DNA of 64,000 nt from Cutaneotrichosporon cavernicola (Eukaryota > Basidiomycota > Tremellomycetes > Trichosporonales > Trichosporonaceae): positions 1 through 64,000 of the forward strand of contig NC_083393.1 in assembly GCF_030864355.1 (NCBI RefSeq). The letters run 5' to 3'. How positions within the stretch are numbered: the stretch's first letter is position 1; every line of letters starts with the position of its first letter. Shown piece after piece: positions 10,439 to 21,784 of this stretch. The notes under the pieces were generated by a model. The model saw only the letters and a list, made by a program, of their open reading frames with translations, was not told the origin of the DNA and did not search any database. A program made the position numbers and the translations under genes.

Positions 10439-11900
10439 AGCGCGAAGAGTGGAATGTTGTAGAGTAAAGACGTGAAGAGGAAGGTGTAGGAGCCAGAGAT
10501 TAAGAAAGGATTATGATGATGACGCAGGTTGTGCGGATTGGCGCAGCGGCGGAGTTGGATGGGACCAAAACGTGGCCTTGACACCCTGGACACCTAAGCC
10601 GCCTGGCGCGCTTGTTTGCTTCTGGGTGATGCCGAGTCCGCTTCCAGACTACATTGCTGCATGGACTGGTGGACGAATCTGATGGGGTCGAGGTCGTCTC
10701 TTGCCTGGTGTCGGCTGACCCATCTCAAAGCCCATACAGTACTTATCTGTCGATGAGTTGCGGAGTGACTCGTCCGAGTGGCGGCGATGGAGCGAACAAT
10801 ACCGAAGAGTAGAATTGGCTAAACATGACCGATGGGGACAAGTACCGTACCGAGGCAGAGCATACCGCCATGACGTTGATCAGTTCAGGAGTTACATCAA
10901 GGTGGGGGGCATTCCATCTCGTCCACTTGCAAAGTCCACATGCTTCTCCAAATCTCCAAAACGTCCGTCCCATCGGGTCCCCAACAAGTTGCCGTCGGAC
11001 ATGGAGTCGGGCCCAGGACGCTCCACCAGATCTCTAGATCGACGCCGGCAGGAAACCATGGCCGGGACGCGACAACTGTCTGCAACCGAGGTTGCTTATC
11101 TACAACCGAGGGTGCTTAGTGCCCAGGAGCCAGGTGTCTGATGCCAGACGCGTAGATGAGCAATTGTACCGGCTCCGGCTGTTGAGGGGGTGTGTGTTCC
11201 AAAGATGAAGGCACAGAAGGACCGTGTTACCCCAATTACCTTTACCCTGGGCGCCTCGCGCCTCGGGATGTATCACATGTTGCGGCATCATGGTGCGGGG
11301 CATCACGTGGTAACTTATCGTCCCTCTTTGTCTCGCTGATTCCCATATGACGTCGTTGTTGATGAGAACCAGCAGAGAAACGCGGGAAAGAGGGGAAGGG
11401 TGGACTGACTTGTGCCTGTTACACAACTAACACCAATTGTCGCCAAGGGCGGATTCGGGGATGACAACACAACACGGCAGGCACCTCGTCTAAAGACAAT
11501 TCCAATTCAGCCTTGCATAACTGGTTTGCTCACGTCTCTGCCTCTGAGCTCTTGGTGGAGCCTCTCTGTCTTGTCTGGGCTCTTGCAAAGGCCGCGGTAT
11601 TGGCTGGCTTTTGCGAGCCGCAGTCTTGTCTGGCTCTTGCGAGCTGCGGCTCTTGTCAACAGCTCGGTTACAGTCGAGCGGACTGTTGTGGCCCGCATCA
11701 GCAGAACGCATGACAGTTGCCCTGACATCTTGTTGCTCTCGCGCTAGTCTCCTGCTAATGCCAATCAATTTGCCAGCCCCACTGTCGCCGCCAGACAATC
11801 TCACTGTTGTGTGACCATAAAAAAGGAGGCCCCGTTCCCTAGGCCCCACACACTTACTCTTCTGCTAGTCAACTTACTTCTCTGCTAGTCACCTCCCACC
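10439..11900. other. Long divergent intergenic region
   Basis: About 1.46 kb between the divergent GT8 and sugar-transporter genes, with no supportable gene. Around 11570-11660 there are imperfect repeats of TTGCGAGC(C/T)GC and GTCTGGCTCTTGC. Just before the transporter start, TTCT(C)TGCTAGTCA is repeated twice (about 11858-11891), probably in its 5' leader. It probably carries promoters for both genes. Confidence 0.5.
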
Positions 11901-14026
11901 ATGCAGGGCGAAGAGAAGCACTCTGAACAGACTTGGGATGACAAGTACGCCTCGGGGGCAGGCACTGCCCGCCGGGGCTCTGTCGTAGTCGGCAACATGA
12001 TCATCGAAAACCCACTCCAGGTATGTTTTCTGATCACGCGACCGACAATGCTGACGCTTTCCAGCGCTATCCTCCCGATGAGGTTGCCAACATGGGCCGC
12101 ACCTTTGCTACAGAACACGGCCTGGCTGACAAAGAGGACCTCTTTATGAAGGCCGCTCTCGTGGCGCGTGACCCCGATGGGTTCTCGTCACTGGAATGCC
12201 TGACTCCTCAGGAACAGGCAGACTTGGTGTACGAGCGCGACCACAAGTGGCACTGCACCAAGAGCCTCATTTTCACAGTCGTCGTCTGTGCTCTCGGTGC
12301 AGCCGTCCAAGGCTGGGACCAGACTGGATCCAACGGCGCCAACCTCTCTTTCCCCGTTGAATTTGGTCTTTTACCACCTCCCACTGCTGTACAGACGCGC
12401 GATCTCCATCCGCGTGCTGGGCCAGCTAGTGGCAACGGACAACAGAGGGGTGACTGGATTGTCGGTGTCATCAACGCCGCCCCGTATATGGCTGCGGCTA
12501 TTATCGGCGTATGGCTCTCTGACCCTCTCAATCACTACCTCGGTCGCCGTGGCGAGATCTTCGGTGAGTCTTTGTCTTGCACACAACTCGTTGACAGCCC
12601 AGTTACCGCCATTGTCCTTGTGGCCACCCCCATCGCGTCAGGCTTTTCAAAGAACTGGGAACAGCTCCTCATCATCCGCCTTATCATGGGCATTGGTATG
12701 GGTGCCAAGGCTGCGACAGTTGCCGTCTTCTCCGCCGAGATTTCTCCCACTCGTATCCGTGGCGCCCTCACTATGGGATGGCAGCTCTACGTCTGCCTGG
12801 GCATTTTCCTTGGTTTTGCAGTGAGTTTGGGATCTCTACTTTTGACTAACACCGTCACCAGGCCAACTGCGTCGTCATGGACACTGGCAAGATTGCTTGG
12901 CGTCTGCAACTCGGTTCTGCCTTTATTCCAGCCCTCCCACTTGCCCTCATGATCTACTTCTGCCCAGAGTCACCTCGTTGGTACATGAAGAAGGGTCGTT
13001 ACGTCGACGCCCTCAAGTCGTACAACCGCTTGCGCAAGACGGAGATTGTCGCTGCCCGTGATCTCTACTACTCGCACGTCCTCTACATGGAGGAGCTGTC
13101 CGAAGCCCGCGGTGCTGGATATCTCGCACGTCTCCGTGACTGCTTTGTCATCCCTCGCATTCGTCGCGCCACTCTGGCTGCCGGTGTGGTCATGCTCTCA
13201 CAGCAGCTTTGCGGTATCAACATCATTGCGTTCTACTCGTCGACCGTCTTCAAGGAGAGTGGCTTCTCTGATCGCCAGGCCCTCTTTGCTTCCCTAGGCT
13301 TTGGCGCACTCAACTTTGTCTTTGCGCTGCCAGCCCTCGTCACCATTGACACATTCGGTCGCCGTGGGCTACTCCTTGCCACTTTCCCCGGGATGATCAT
13401 CACCCTCCTCGGTACTGGCTTGTCGTTCCTCATCCCCTATCATGAGGGCTCTGGTTCCAAGGCCCGCCTGGGCGTGGTCGCGACATTTGTGTACCTGTTC
13501 ACAGCGCTCTACTCGGTAGGCATGGGGCCTGTGTGCTTCCTTTACGGAGCCGAGGTGTTCCCGACCGTCCAGCGTGAGCAGGGCATGGCGTTTGCCGTGT
13601 TCATCAACATGTTCTTCGCTTCCCTCCTTGGCCTCACGTTCCCCGCCATGAAGACTGCCATGACGCCGCTCGGCGCCTTCTGCTTCTACGCCGGACTGTC
13701 CACGATCGCACTGCTTCTAATCTTCTTCTTCGTTCCTGAGACAAAGGGCATCTCTCTCGAGGAGCTTGATGACGTGTTTTGTGAGTACAATGTATGGAGA
13801 CGCGTTGGCGTTTGAGAAACAAGATTACTGACCAACAGCTGTCCCGACATCCAAGTTTATGTCATACCAGACCAAACAGTGGCTGCCGTACTTTATCAAG
13901 CGACACGTGTTCTGCAACAGCCGCGCCACACCGCCTCCTCCTATCCAGGCCAGATTCAGCGATGAGGTTCGGGAGCAACAGCGCAAACAGTCGCTCACCA
14001 ACCCCAACCCCGCCTACAAGGTGTAA
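11901..14026 (+). CDS. MFS sugar transporter
   Basis: Sugar:proton symporter-type permease of the plasma membrane. Exons 11901-12020, 12065-12563, 12603-12820, 12862-13780 and 13839-14026 join in frame. Hallmarks are LGRRG after the second helix, ESPRWYMKKGR before the central loop, QQLCGINIIAFYSS in helix 7, the second-half DTFGRRG, and a helix-12 end running into VPETKG. About 12 hydrophobic segments are visible, with a long N-terminal cytosolic arm of about 110 residues. Around 12360-12455 the sequence between helices 1 and 2 aligns poorly and might contain a further small intron. The substrate cannot be read from sequence. Confidence 0.88.
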
Positions 14027-14426
14027 TGTCCCCACTCTACTAAGAATAATATCCTGGGCAGTTAGCCCATTAGCCTGGGGAGAGCCTCACAATTCCGTAT
14101 GTGCCCGGTTGTACCAAGTCAAAGTCAGGTATCACTCAAAGTATGAATGATATGAAGGAAGATGTCTCCGAGGGTGATTCAGCCATGGTGATGGGTTTTC
14201 TTCCGATCCTCTCGCTTTGGTGAGCTTACAAGGAGTAGTTCACGGTCTGGAGCGACCGTGTTCTCTTCCAGTGCGTGCAGTTGATACGACCAATGGCAGA
14301 TCAGAATCAGGCATCCAAAACGATCGCATGGACGTGAGACAAGTGTAATCAGTGAGTGACGGCAACAACGGAGACAAACTTGGGCTCCTTCACATCATAG
14401 GAGTTGAATGACCTGTGCATGCTACG
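14027..14426. other. Convergent intergenic region
   Basis: About 400 bp between the 3' ends of the sugar transporter and the CIA30 gene. I see no gene, RNA or repeat. Confidence 0.5.
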
Positions 14427-15568
14427 CTACTCGTCGCTCTCCTCAACTTCGCCCTCGGGGTCAAGCCGCACTGCCTCAACGCTCTGGATGCAAAGCTCGT
14501 AGTATCCGGCCTCGCCTACCTCCTCAATGCCGGCCTCTGCACGCTCCGCCTCATCAAGGAAGGCCTCGGCAGATTCCCCGACGCGGTGGTACCCGCCTGC
14601 CCTGCCACCTGATGTGGTGCGCTTGCGAACGTAGCTCGCGTCCCCGAGGTCACTAGCCAGCAGCTCAGCCATCTCTGGATCGATCTCCTCGCTAGGGCTA
14701 GCCGTTCCCCAACCGCCAGCAGCGACGCGGTGACCACGCTGCGCCTCGCGGATTTTGGCGTCGCTGGGGGCCGTCTGACGTCCACCGCCCAGCAGGGCAA
14801 AGCCCACTGTCCGCACCTTTTGACGCATCATCTCGACTTGTGTCTCGCTTGCGAGACCAGAGTTTGTGAGAACAAAGTTCGAGAGCGGCAGGTGCAGAGT
14901 TACAAACTTGAGGCCTGTTGCCAGAGGCACTGGGCGTGGGTCGTTGGTCGCGTAAGTCGACGGCAAGTCCAGGCGGTGCTGGAAGAGGTCCGACCTGCGT
15001 TCAGCGATGAATACAGATCCCACTTACCGAACAGGGCCATCCGTCTGCAAGTTGCACACAAACTTGCTACGCCATCCCTCCCAGCCGCGGTATGTCAAAC
15101 GCACGCGCAGGTGCGAGTAGAGATCGAGGTTCCATACGTCGTCACCGAAGAGACTAGGCCGCGTCTTGCTCCTGAAAGCAGCGTAGCCGGTGCGGATACG
15201 CCCTACGAACTCTGGTGGGACATGGAGCGAGAGCGTGCCGTGGAACGCCATATGGGATGGCTCGGCTGATTCATCTGCGCCAGATTGTTCGACCATCGTC
15301 AGCTCGGCTGTAGACACGCCTCCAATGTCGGCATCGCACCCAGTCGCTACAGATGACAGCGGAGTGATAGGGGGGTTGTGAAAGGAGAAGATTGAGATTG
15401 GTCCAGGCTTCGGGCTTGGGTTCATGCGCAGGGCTGGAGTTAGGACGGATCTGGGTTTACGACGGGAGGAAGGCAGTGGATACGAGATCCGCTGCCAAAC
15501 GCACTGTTGACCGTGTTTCGCTTGATGATATCAAGCGAGCGGTCGATGTACGCCTTCATCCCCGACAT
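14427..15568 (-). CDS. CIA30-domain protein (NADH dehydrogenase assembly factor-like)
   Basis: Related to complex I intermediate-associated protein 30 (NDUFAF1), which helps assemble respiratory complex I. Exons 15484-15568, 15028-15433 and 14427-14994 close in frame to 352 aa. The start MSGMKAYIDRSLDIIKRNTV fits fungal homologues. The jelly-roll CIA30 domain has FHGTLSLHVP, YSHLRVRLTYRG, FVCNLQTDGPVRSDLFQHRL, LPLSNFVLTNSG and KVRTVGFALLGG. The C-terminal ~130 residues are acidic and not recognised. No strong presequence is visible, so mitochondrial location follows from the family only. The 307-bp upstream spacer (15569-15875) shows nothing notable. Confidence 0.85.
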
Positions 15569-15875
15569 TTTGGGCGACGTGTTTCCTGTTGCAGAGTGGC
15601 GATAGAGTAGGATGTCGAATGACAATAGTTGGGTGTCGACTACGCGTCATGTCTTTTGCCAGGCTCTCCGACAGGATTTGGTTCCGCTCTCCTCCGTCAT
15701 TATCAGTAGTGGCCGGCCGAACAGCGTCCGAAAGAGTGAATTCCTACTGCCTTGGCACTCCCAGCGGCGTAGCGGCATGGCTGGTTCCAGGGCACTGTCG
15801 GTGATGGGTGACTACCATGCATGCTAGTGTATGTACAATCAATGTGAAGAGTGAGGCATGCCCATGTTGCTTCGA

Positions 15876-18176
15876 CTAATCCGAGAGGGCCGACGAATAC
15901 CCAGCATCCCACTCAGTCGCAAGAAGCCCGTCTTTGGTTGGAACCTTGACTCTGGCGTCCGCCACAGCTTCCATCCCCTTGTTGGACAAGGCTTCCGCGT
16001 CATGCACAGCTTTGTCGGCCAGGTCCGCAGCTGCCTCGAGGCGGTACGCAATGTCATCGAGTGTACGACTTGAGACCTTGCGAAACGCGTCTGGAACTGA
16101 GCCGCGGCGAGAGCTGCTCCCGCTGTTACTCGAGTACATGAGGGCCGCGGTGACATCGGCGGACCCACGGCGTGAGCTGGGGGCAGATGCCGACGGGCTG
16201 TACACGCGGCTCGGTGAGGTGGAGCGCACGCGCCACAACTCCCTGCTGCCCTCCTTCTTGTCCTTCTTGCGAGGGTGGAGCATGTTCCCGAACGACTGTA
16301 CAATCTTACGGAACCCGTGATCCTGCGACGCATGCATCTTGGCGCCCGCCTTCTGCGCAGGACCCACTGCAGAGCGGCAATCGGCCGCGAAGCGCGACGC
16401 CGCGTTCGCTGCCCGCTTGGCCTGCTTGACGGCCTTGACGATGCCGCGGATCTCTCGCTCGATTGCAATCACGTTAGGGGACTGCGGTGTTGCCGATTCT
16501 ATCAGCTCGCGGAGTGTCAACAGGTGGTCCTCAACCTCGTCGCACGCTGCCGTTGTCAGGTCGGCGTTTAGAGTCGTCCAGTCCACGAGACCGTGGATTG
16601 TGGCCTCGAGGCCCGGTTCGTTTGCGTACTGCGTCAAGGCGTCTGCGTACCAGTCGTCGAGCGATGCAGGTTTCTCGCCTGCCTCGAGGCCTTGGAACGC
16701 CAGACGTGTGCCCCAGATGGAGCCGAGGGTTATGCCGCCGGTAGCACCTGGGATGGCTGGGCCGTCGACAAGTCGCAACAAGCAGTGATACTTGCGTCCC
16801 CCGCGGACTGCATTGGCAATGTCCGGTCGTCCGCGCTCCTCGAGTTCCGAAATGAGAGCCTCTTCAGCCCTGGTGAGGCCGTTCGACTCGAGAGTCGTTT
16901 CGTCGAGCGGCAAGAACGCGAGCGGAGCACTGAATGCCTCTGCGAACGGCACAATGAGAGCCATCTCCCAGTCGATAATCGCGTTGATCCGCCCGTCTAC
17001 GCCAAGCATGTTGTGTGCAGCATCGTCCGTGTGCTTTATGTAAGTGGCACCTTCGCGTGCCATCTCGGAGCACCCACGGACGAGATCGCGCAGTTCCAGT
17101 GCGACAAGGTAGCGGAGGATGCGCACCGGGTTACCGGCGAGCTCTGGTGGGCGCAGTGGCGTCACCTGCACCATGTTGAGGTAGTGGTCGATGCGGGCGA
17201 GGTGCAGTTCCTGGCTTGTGCGGAACGGACCAATCGTCGGTACGCTTCCACGAATGTCGGACAGCGCAGGGCCAACGGTGTAACCTGACGGCTTTGCAGG
17301 GTAGAGTGAGCCGACGCCAGTAAACGAGCGCGTTGCGAGCTTGATCATAATGTCGGCATAGTCACTGACAGCGGCCTTTACAGGTGGCTGCATCTCGTGG
17401 ATAGCCTGGGCGTCGAAGAATGAGTGCAGCGACTTGCCCTCGACAAACTCCATGAACATGTACGTGAACTCGAAGCCAGGATCTGGCGTGAGCTGCTGGG
17501 AATGATGTGCTGGGAATCACCTTGGGGCGCAAGCCAGACACGTGGAGCCAGCTTGCCAAGAATCTCATGCAGCGCCATAAGCGTCGCATACTCGCTGAGC
17601 ATGATACTTCTCCGCACAGCCGGCGTGTAGATATCGTTGAGACGGACCCGGGCGAGCCATCGCACCCCATCATTGAACGTGACGGTGAGCGCAAGGTTGC
17701 GGTACCCCATCCACTTGATGTGTCCGCGGTACTCCTTCATGGGCTCAACAATGTTAGGGAGTTCAAGTGTCGCAGACGTGGCTTCTGGACGCAGCGCGAG
17801 TGCGTCCGCAACAATCGGCGCATCGACTATCTGGGCGATGAGGCCGAAGAACTAGAGTCAGAAAGTCGATTCAGAAGCGGAGAGCGGTTTGACTGAGCGG
17901 GACTCACGGGGTGATTGTCCTTGCATGACCGTCCTTTGCGTCGGTCAGACTGGTGTTAGCTGTATCCGAGGGTCAAGCTGTGGGTCAAGCTGTGGGTCAA
18001 GCTGTGGGTCAAGTTGCTGGGTTCACGGTACATACTGGCAGGAGCAAGCACGGATGATACTTGGGGATGGCGTGCGCCTCGCACAGTGTCCGTCCACAGC
18101 TGGTGACGCCGGTCGCCAGCTGGTCGCATCCTGCGACAGTACAGAATGGAGAGACGGAGGAGCGGGATCGAGGCAT
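15876..18176 (-). CDS. Zinc-finger (AN1-like) plus APH-type kinase protein
   Basis: Exons 18036-18176, 17908-17949, 17521-17851 and 15876-17482 close in frame to 706 aa. Residues about 12-45 form a Cys/His cluster (CTVAGC, then TSCGRTLCEAH and YHPC) resembling an AN1 or related zinc finger. Then follows an aminoglycoside-phosphotransferase/choline-kinase-like fold: ALTVTFNDGVRWLARV, the hinge YMFMEFVEGKSL, the catalytic loop KHTDDAAHNMLG (HxD and N) and IIDWEMA (metal Asp). The last ~250 residues are Ser/Arg-rich (SRRGSAD, SRRGSVPD) with predicted helices. The substrate is unknown. Such APH-like proteins are expanded in fungi and most are uncharacterised. Intron 1 holds a 12-bp repeat. Confidence 0.82.
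17971..18013. repeat. 12-bp tandem repeat inside an intron
   Basis: Three and a half copies of GGTCAAGCTGTG inside intron 1 of the zinc-finger/kinase gene. Confidence 0.92.
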
Positions 18177-18907
18177 GTAGTTGTTGGTTGGTGGTGGCAA
18201 GAGTGAGTGAGTGAGGAGTGAATGTTGACGCAATCTCAACTCTATTGAGGGGCCTGAGTGGGGGAGACCTGTGAGGGAGGCGTTTAGGCGTTTACATTCC
18301 TCCCTCCTTATTGACGCCCCGTATCCCACCGATAACACAAAAAACATCTCTTGTGCACAGCGCACAGGCTTTGACTGCAATTCTTCTTTTCTTGTCTTTC
18401 ATGTTGCGCCCTGATGGCGCATGACAGCTTACAACCATGTCAATGTGTTCACAACTAGACAAGCTAAACAAATGCGGGCCGTGCTGGTTAAACAAAGGGG
18501 TGGGGATTCCCCGGGTATGACGGAGCCCCCCCTTGAGTAACAGTCACGGAGCGGAGATGGGGGTCAATCTCCTAATAGCTATCCGCCAACTCTCCGCTCC
18601 GTCTCCGTCTCCGTCTTGGTACCTCCCTATCGCCCCTTCTCGGGATCCAGTCAGAGGCGAGCCTACATCGCTACCGTCGCCACAAGCTTCACCCTGGAGG
18701 AACAGACAGGAGGCGCCACCTTGACAGAGGCAGGCCTATGGAAGATCCCGCCCCATTACGGACCTGAACTGGGCGGCCATTTGTCATGACTGCCTATTCT
18801 TCGTGCTGTCCGCACTGAACAGTAAGTTACATTACATGCTAGATATGTGTATGTAGGGTCTAGGACAACCCGTAGTCGCGGGTTGCAGGCAGAGAACGCA
18901 TCTACGC
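18177..18907. other. Intergenic region
   Basis: About 730 bp separating the kinase start from the 3' end of the FAD monooxygenase gene. No gene, RNA or clear repeat is seen. Confidence 0.5.
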
Positions 18908-20590
18908 CTACGAGATGGACACCGCGCCCATGAGCTCCTCGGTGAGCATCTGCGAAAAGTGCTGCTCAGCCTCAAGCGCAATGTCGTACTTGAACAGCTT
19001 GTCATGGAGCTCGCGTGATGCGAGCTTGTCAACAACAGCCTCACCGGCGTCACCGACGAGACCTTCACGCGCAGCCTTGAGCGCAGCCTCGCGTGCGCTC
19101 CTGTCCTGGTGGAGGGCGAGCGAGTTGGCCGCCGCCATGCTCACGGCCCAATCTGTGCGAGGCTTGCGCAGCTTCTGATACACCATAAGAGCCGCATGGA
19201 TGTGCTCCTTCTTCTTGATGCGGCTGAGCACGATGCCGATCGCAACCGAGTCCTCGAGCGCCTGAGCTGCACCCTGCGCCAGGTGCGGCAGAGTGGGGTG
19301 GCACGAATCACCCAGTAGCGCAATGTTGCCCGTGACCCAGACGGGGAGTGGCTTGTGCTCACGCAGACGCCATTCAAGAACCTGGTGCTCTGGGACGGCC
19401 GCAAGAAGCCGTTGTACGCGCTTGGGAAAGTCGGAAAACGTCGCCAGCATGTCCGACTTGTTCCCGAGAGCCGTCCACGACTCGGCTGCAACAAAGTGTC
19501 CATCTGGCTGTGACGTCGAGATGTTGAACAGTTCTCCCGCATTGATGGGATAGCCCTAGATGTCAACTTTTGACCACAACCACACTCACCATCACATGGC
19601 GGTTCTCGCCAATCCAGCGAAACGACTGCTTGCTTGAGAAGAACTTGAGCAGCTCGGGGTCGTCCTGGACGGCGCTCTTCTTGACCATGATGCGATACGC
19701 AGCCTGGCCAGAGTCCTCAACCTCGTCCACCTTGCCGATCTTTGCGTACATTACCTGGCGAGCCTGGCTCTTGATGCCGTCGGCGGCAATAATCACGTCG
19801 GCATCAACCCACTCCATTTCGTCCGTGTCATTGTCGCGCACTCGCAGCCGCGTCCGGTCAAAGTCGTACTCGGTGATAACCTGGTCCGTGATCAACTGCA
19901 CGCGCCCAGTGTCGAGTGCTCCACGAACAAGCGACTTTTGTAGTGCAGCGCGATGGACAGTCTGAGGTGAGGGCTGCTCTTATTTCGTTGCCAGGCACGC
20001 ACGATGAAGGGGAAACCGTAGTCATGAATCATGTGCTGCGAGTAGCCAGCGGATGAGATTATCTCGTCCGTCTCACAGTCAAAGTCTCAGCGTCAAGCTC
20101 GGCAATGTGGCTCACCGATGACGTTTGCCCGCTCAATTGCGACACCCTCAGCCTTGCAGATGCCCATCACACCCCACCGCGATAGGATGCGGCCACAATT
20201 GGGTGGAATGTTGATCCCAGCACCCACCTCATCGAGATACAGCGCCTGCTCCCACACGGTGATGTTGGTGAACCCTTGGCGGGCGAGGGAGAGGGCAGAC
20301 CCCATGCCGCCCATCCTGCTGTCAGCGTCGTGCGTTTCGTGCGCTGGAAGCACCACGGATCGATCGTGGATGGGCAGCTGCCCATCGCCCGTCGGTCCAT
20401 CCTGTCTCATAGCTGTGGCGGTCCGATGTCCGTCGGCTTAGAGACTCACCCTGCACCAACACTGAGGTTAGCTCAAACTCGGTCATGTTGCGGCAGGCAG
20501 TTTGGCGGGCCAGATCACTTACATGTGGATCCGAATGTCGTGGAGAGGCGGTGCATGGCCGTTGAGCTTTGTGGGGGAGCTAGAGGCCAT
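18908..20590 (-). CDS. FAD-dependent monooxygenase (salicylate hydroxylase-type)
   Basis: Flavoprotein hydroxylase that would use NAD(P)H and O2 on an aromatic ring. Exons 20523-20590, 20450-20461, 20116-20318, 20003-20085, 19590-19961 and 18908-19555 close in frame to 461 aa. The FAD-binding IVGAG (23-27) is encoded across a 12-nt micro-exon. The usual third Gly region reads RMGGMGSAL, a divergent GxGxxG. The second FAD motif GDSCHPTLPHLAQGAAQALED is classic for salicylate and 6-hydroxynicotinate-type hydroxylases. DADVIIAADGIKS is the DG motif. The substrate is not determined. It lies upstream of a phenol hydroxylase on the same strand, suggesting related aromatic catabolism, although the two are 1.2 kb apart. 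Confidence 0.86.
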
Positions 20591-21784
20591 GGTGGTGAGG
20601 GGATGGGTGGTGACGAACAGTGAGATCTGTCGAAAGGATGAGCGCCGTGCCGCCTATTCCTTCGAGGTCGACGTTGAAAGGGAAAGTTGAATATGAATGA
20701 GGCAAAGAGCGAGAGGCGCCATAAATCAGAGAGCACGCGAGAAGGGTGCGAAGCGTCCTGGGCGTCTGGGAGCTAGGAGTGCGGGGAAAGAGTGGGAGGA
20801 GGGGTAGCTGAAGTGAGAATGAGGGCAATGGGACGCTTTGACCGCTCAGAAGCGACCGGGTGGCTTGCGACGCGCTTTGGTTCAACTGCTGCTGCATGCT
20901 GCATGCTCCAGGGGTGGAGAAGAGGGTCCTAGAGGTCCTACAAGTCCTTGTCAATGGCGTTTTGATGCTTGGGGCGTGGGGCGGGAGATGTCGGCTGGGG
21001 GGGTGAGTCACCAACCAACCTTTCAAGGCTTGTGCGTCGGGGTCTGTCGGACCCCTCGGGAAAAGAGGACAAAAGAAAAGTCAAAGTGTAACGCGTTTAG
21101 GTACCATTGTTGTTTCCCGGTCAGGCCTGACTTGGGACTTTGGACTTGTGGAAACAAGAATGAGTAAAATGATGATATGAATGATGAATGATGGATGATG
21201 GGATCCCCAAGATTCTCATACAATAGGTGTTCGCCAAGCGCGGCTGATTTTTCCACTTGACCAAACCTCAAAAGTCCACAGCCAACCAAACCAATCGACT
21301 ACGATGAGACTTTGACATCAACCTGATCCTCATTGGCATCAAGGATGCCGCTACGTATTGATAACTGGATGGCAATCCGAGTCACCCAACGGGATTCACA
21401 GGTCGCCGACAGACGAGGTCGAAGAGTTCAGCGTACACCTTCCAGGGTCCTTGTCCTGCCAATGCTTGGAATCAACCAGACGTCCCGGGCCAACGGGGGT
21501 GACGAGGTTGACGATGCGGGCGTCATCAACTCCGAATGTTGCTCCGAATGCCCCGCGTCGGACCTTGGGCACGGCCATCCTCTCGTCTACTCTTCATACC
21601 CGATCTTGTCGTCTCTAGGTAGCGTTTCATCGGATAAGGGTGTCAGCCAACGCCCCATCTGCATGCCAAACGCCCCGCCGCACACCTATCATCTAGGTGA
21701 CATCTGATATAACCCTTCAGCCAACTTTCATAAATACCAGTACATGCCGTCCGCTACAACCACTATGCTCTCTCTCTGTTCCAC
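20591..21784. other. Intergenic region between the two hydroxylase genes
   Basis: About 1.2 kb containing the promoter of the FAD monooxygenase and the 3' flank of the phenol hydroxylase. There is a short GATGAATGATG-type simple repeat near 21170-21200. No gene is supportable. Confidence 0.5.

Noticed and set aside
15876..18176. Antibiotic resistance phosphotransferase
   Set aside because: The APH-like fold is common in fungal proteins of unknown substrate; the zinc finger and Ser-rich tail argue against an acquired resistance gene.
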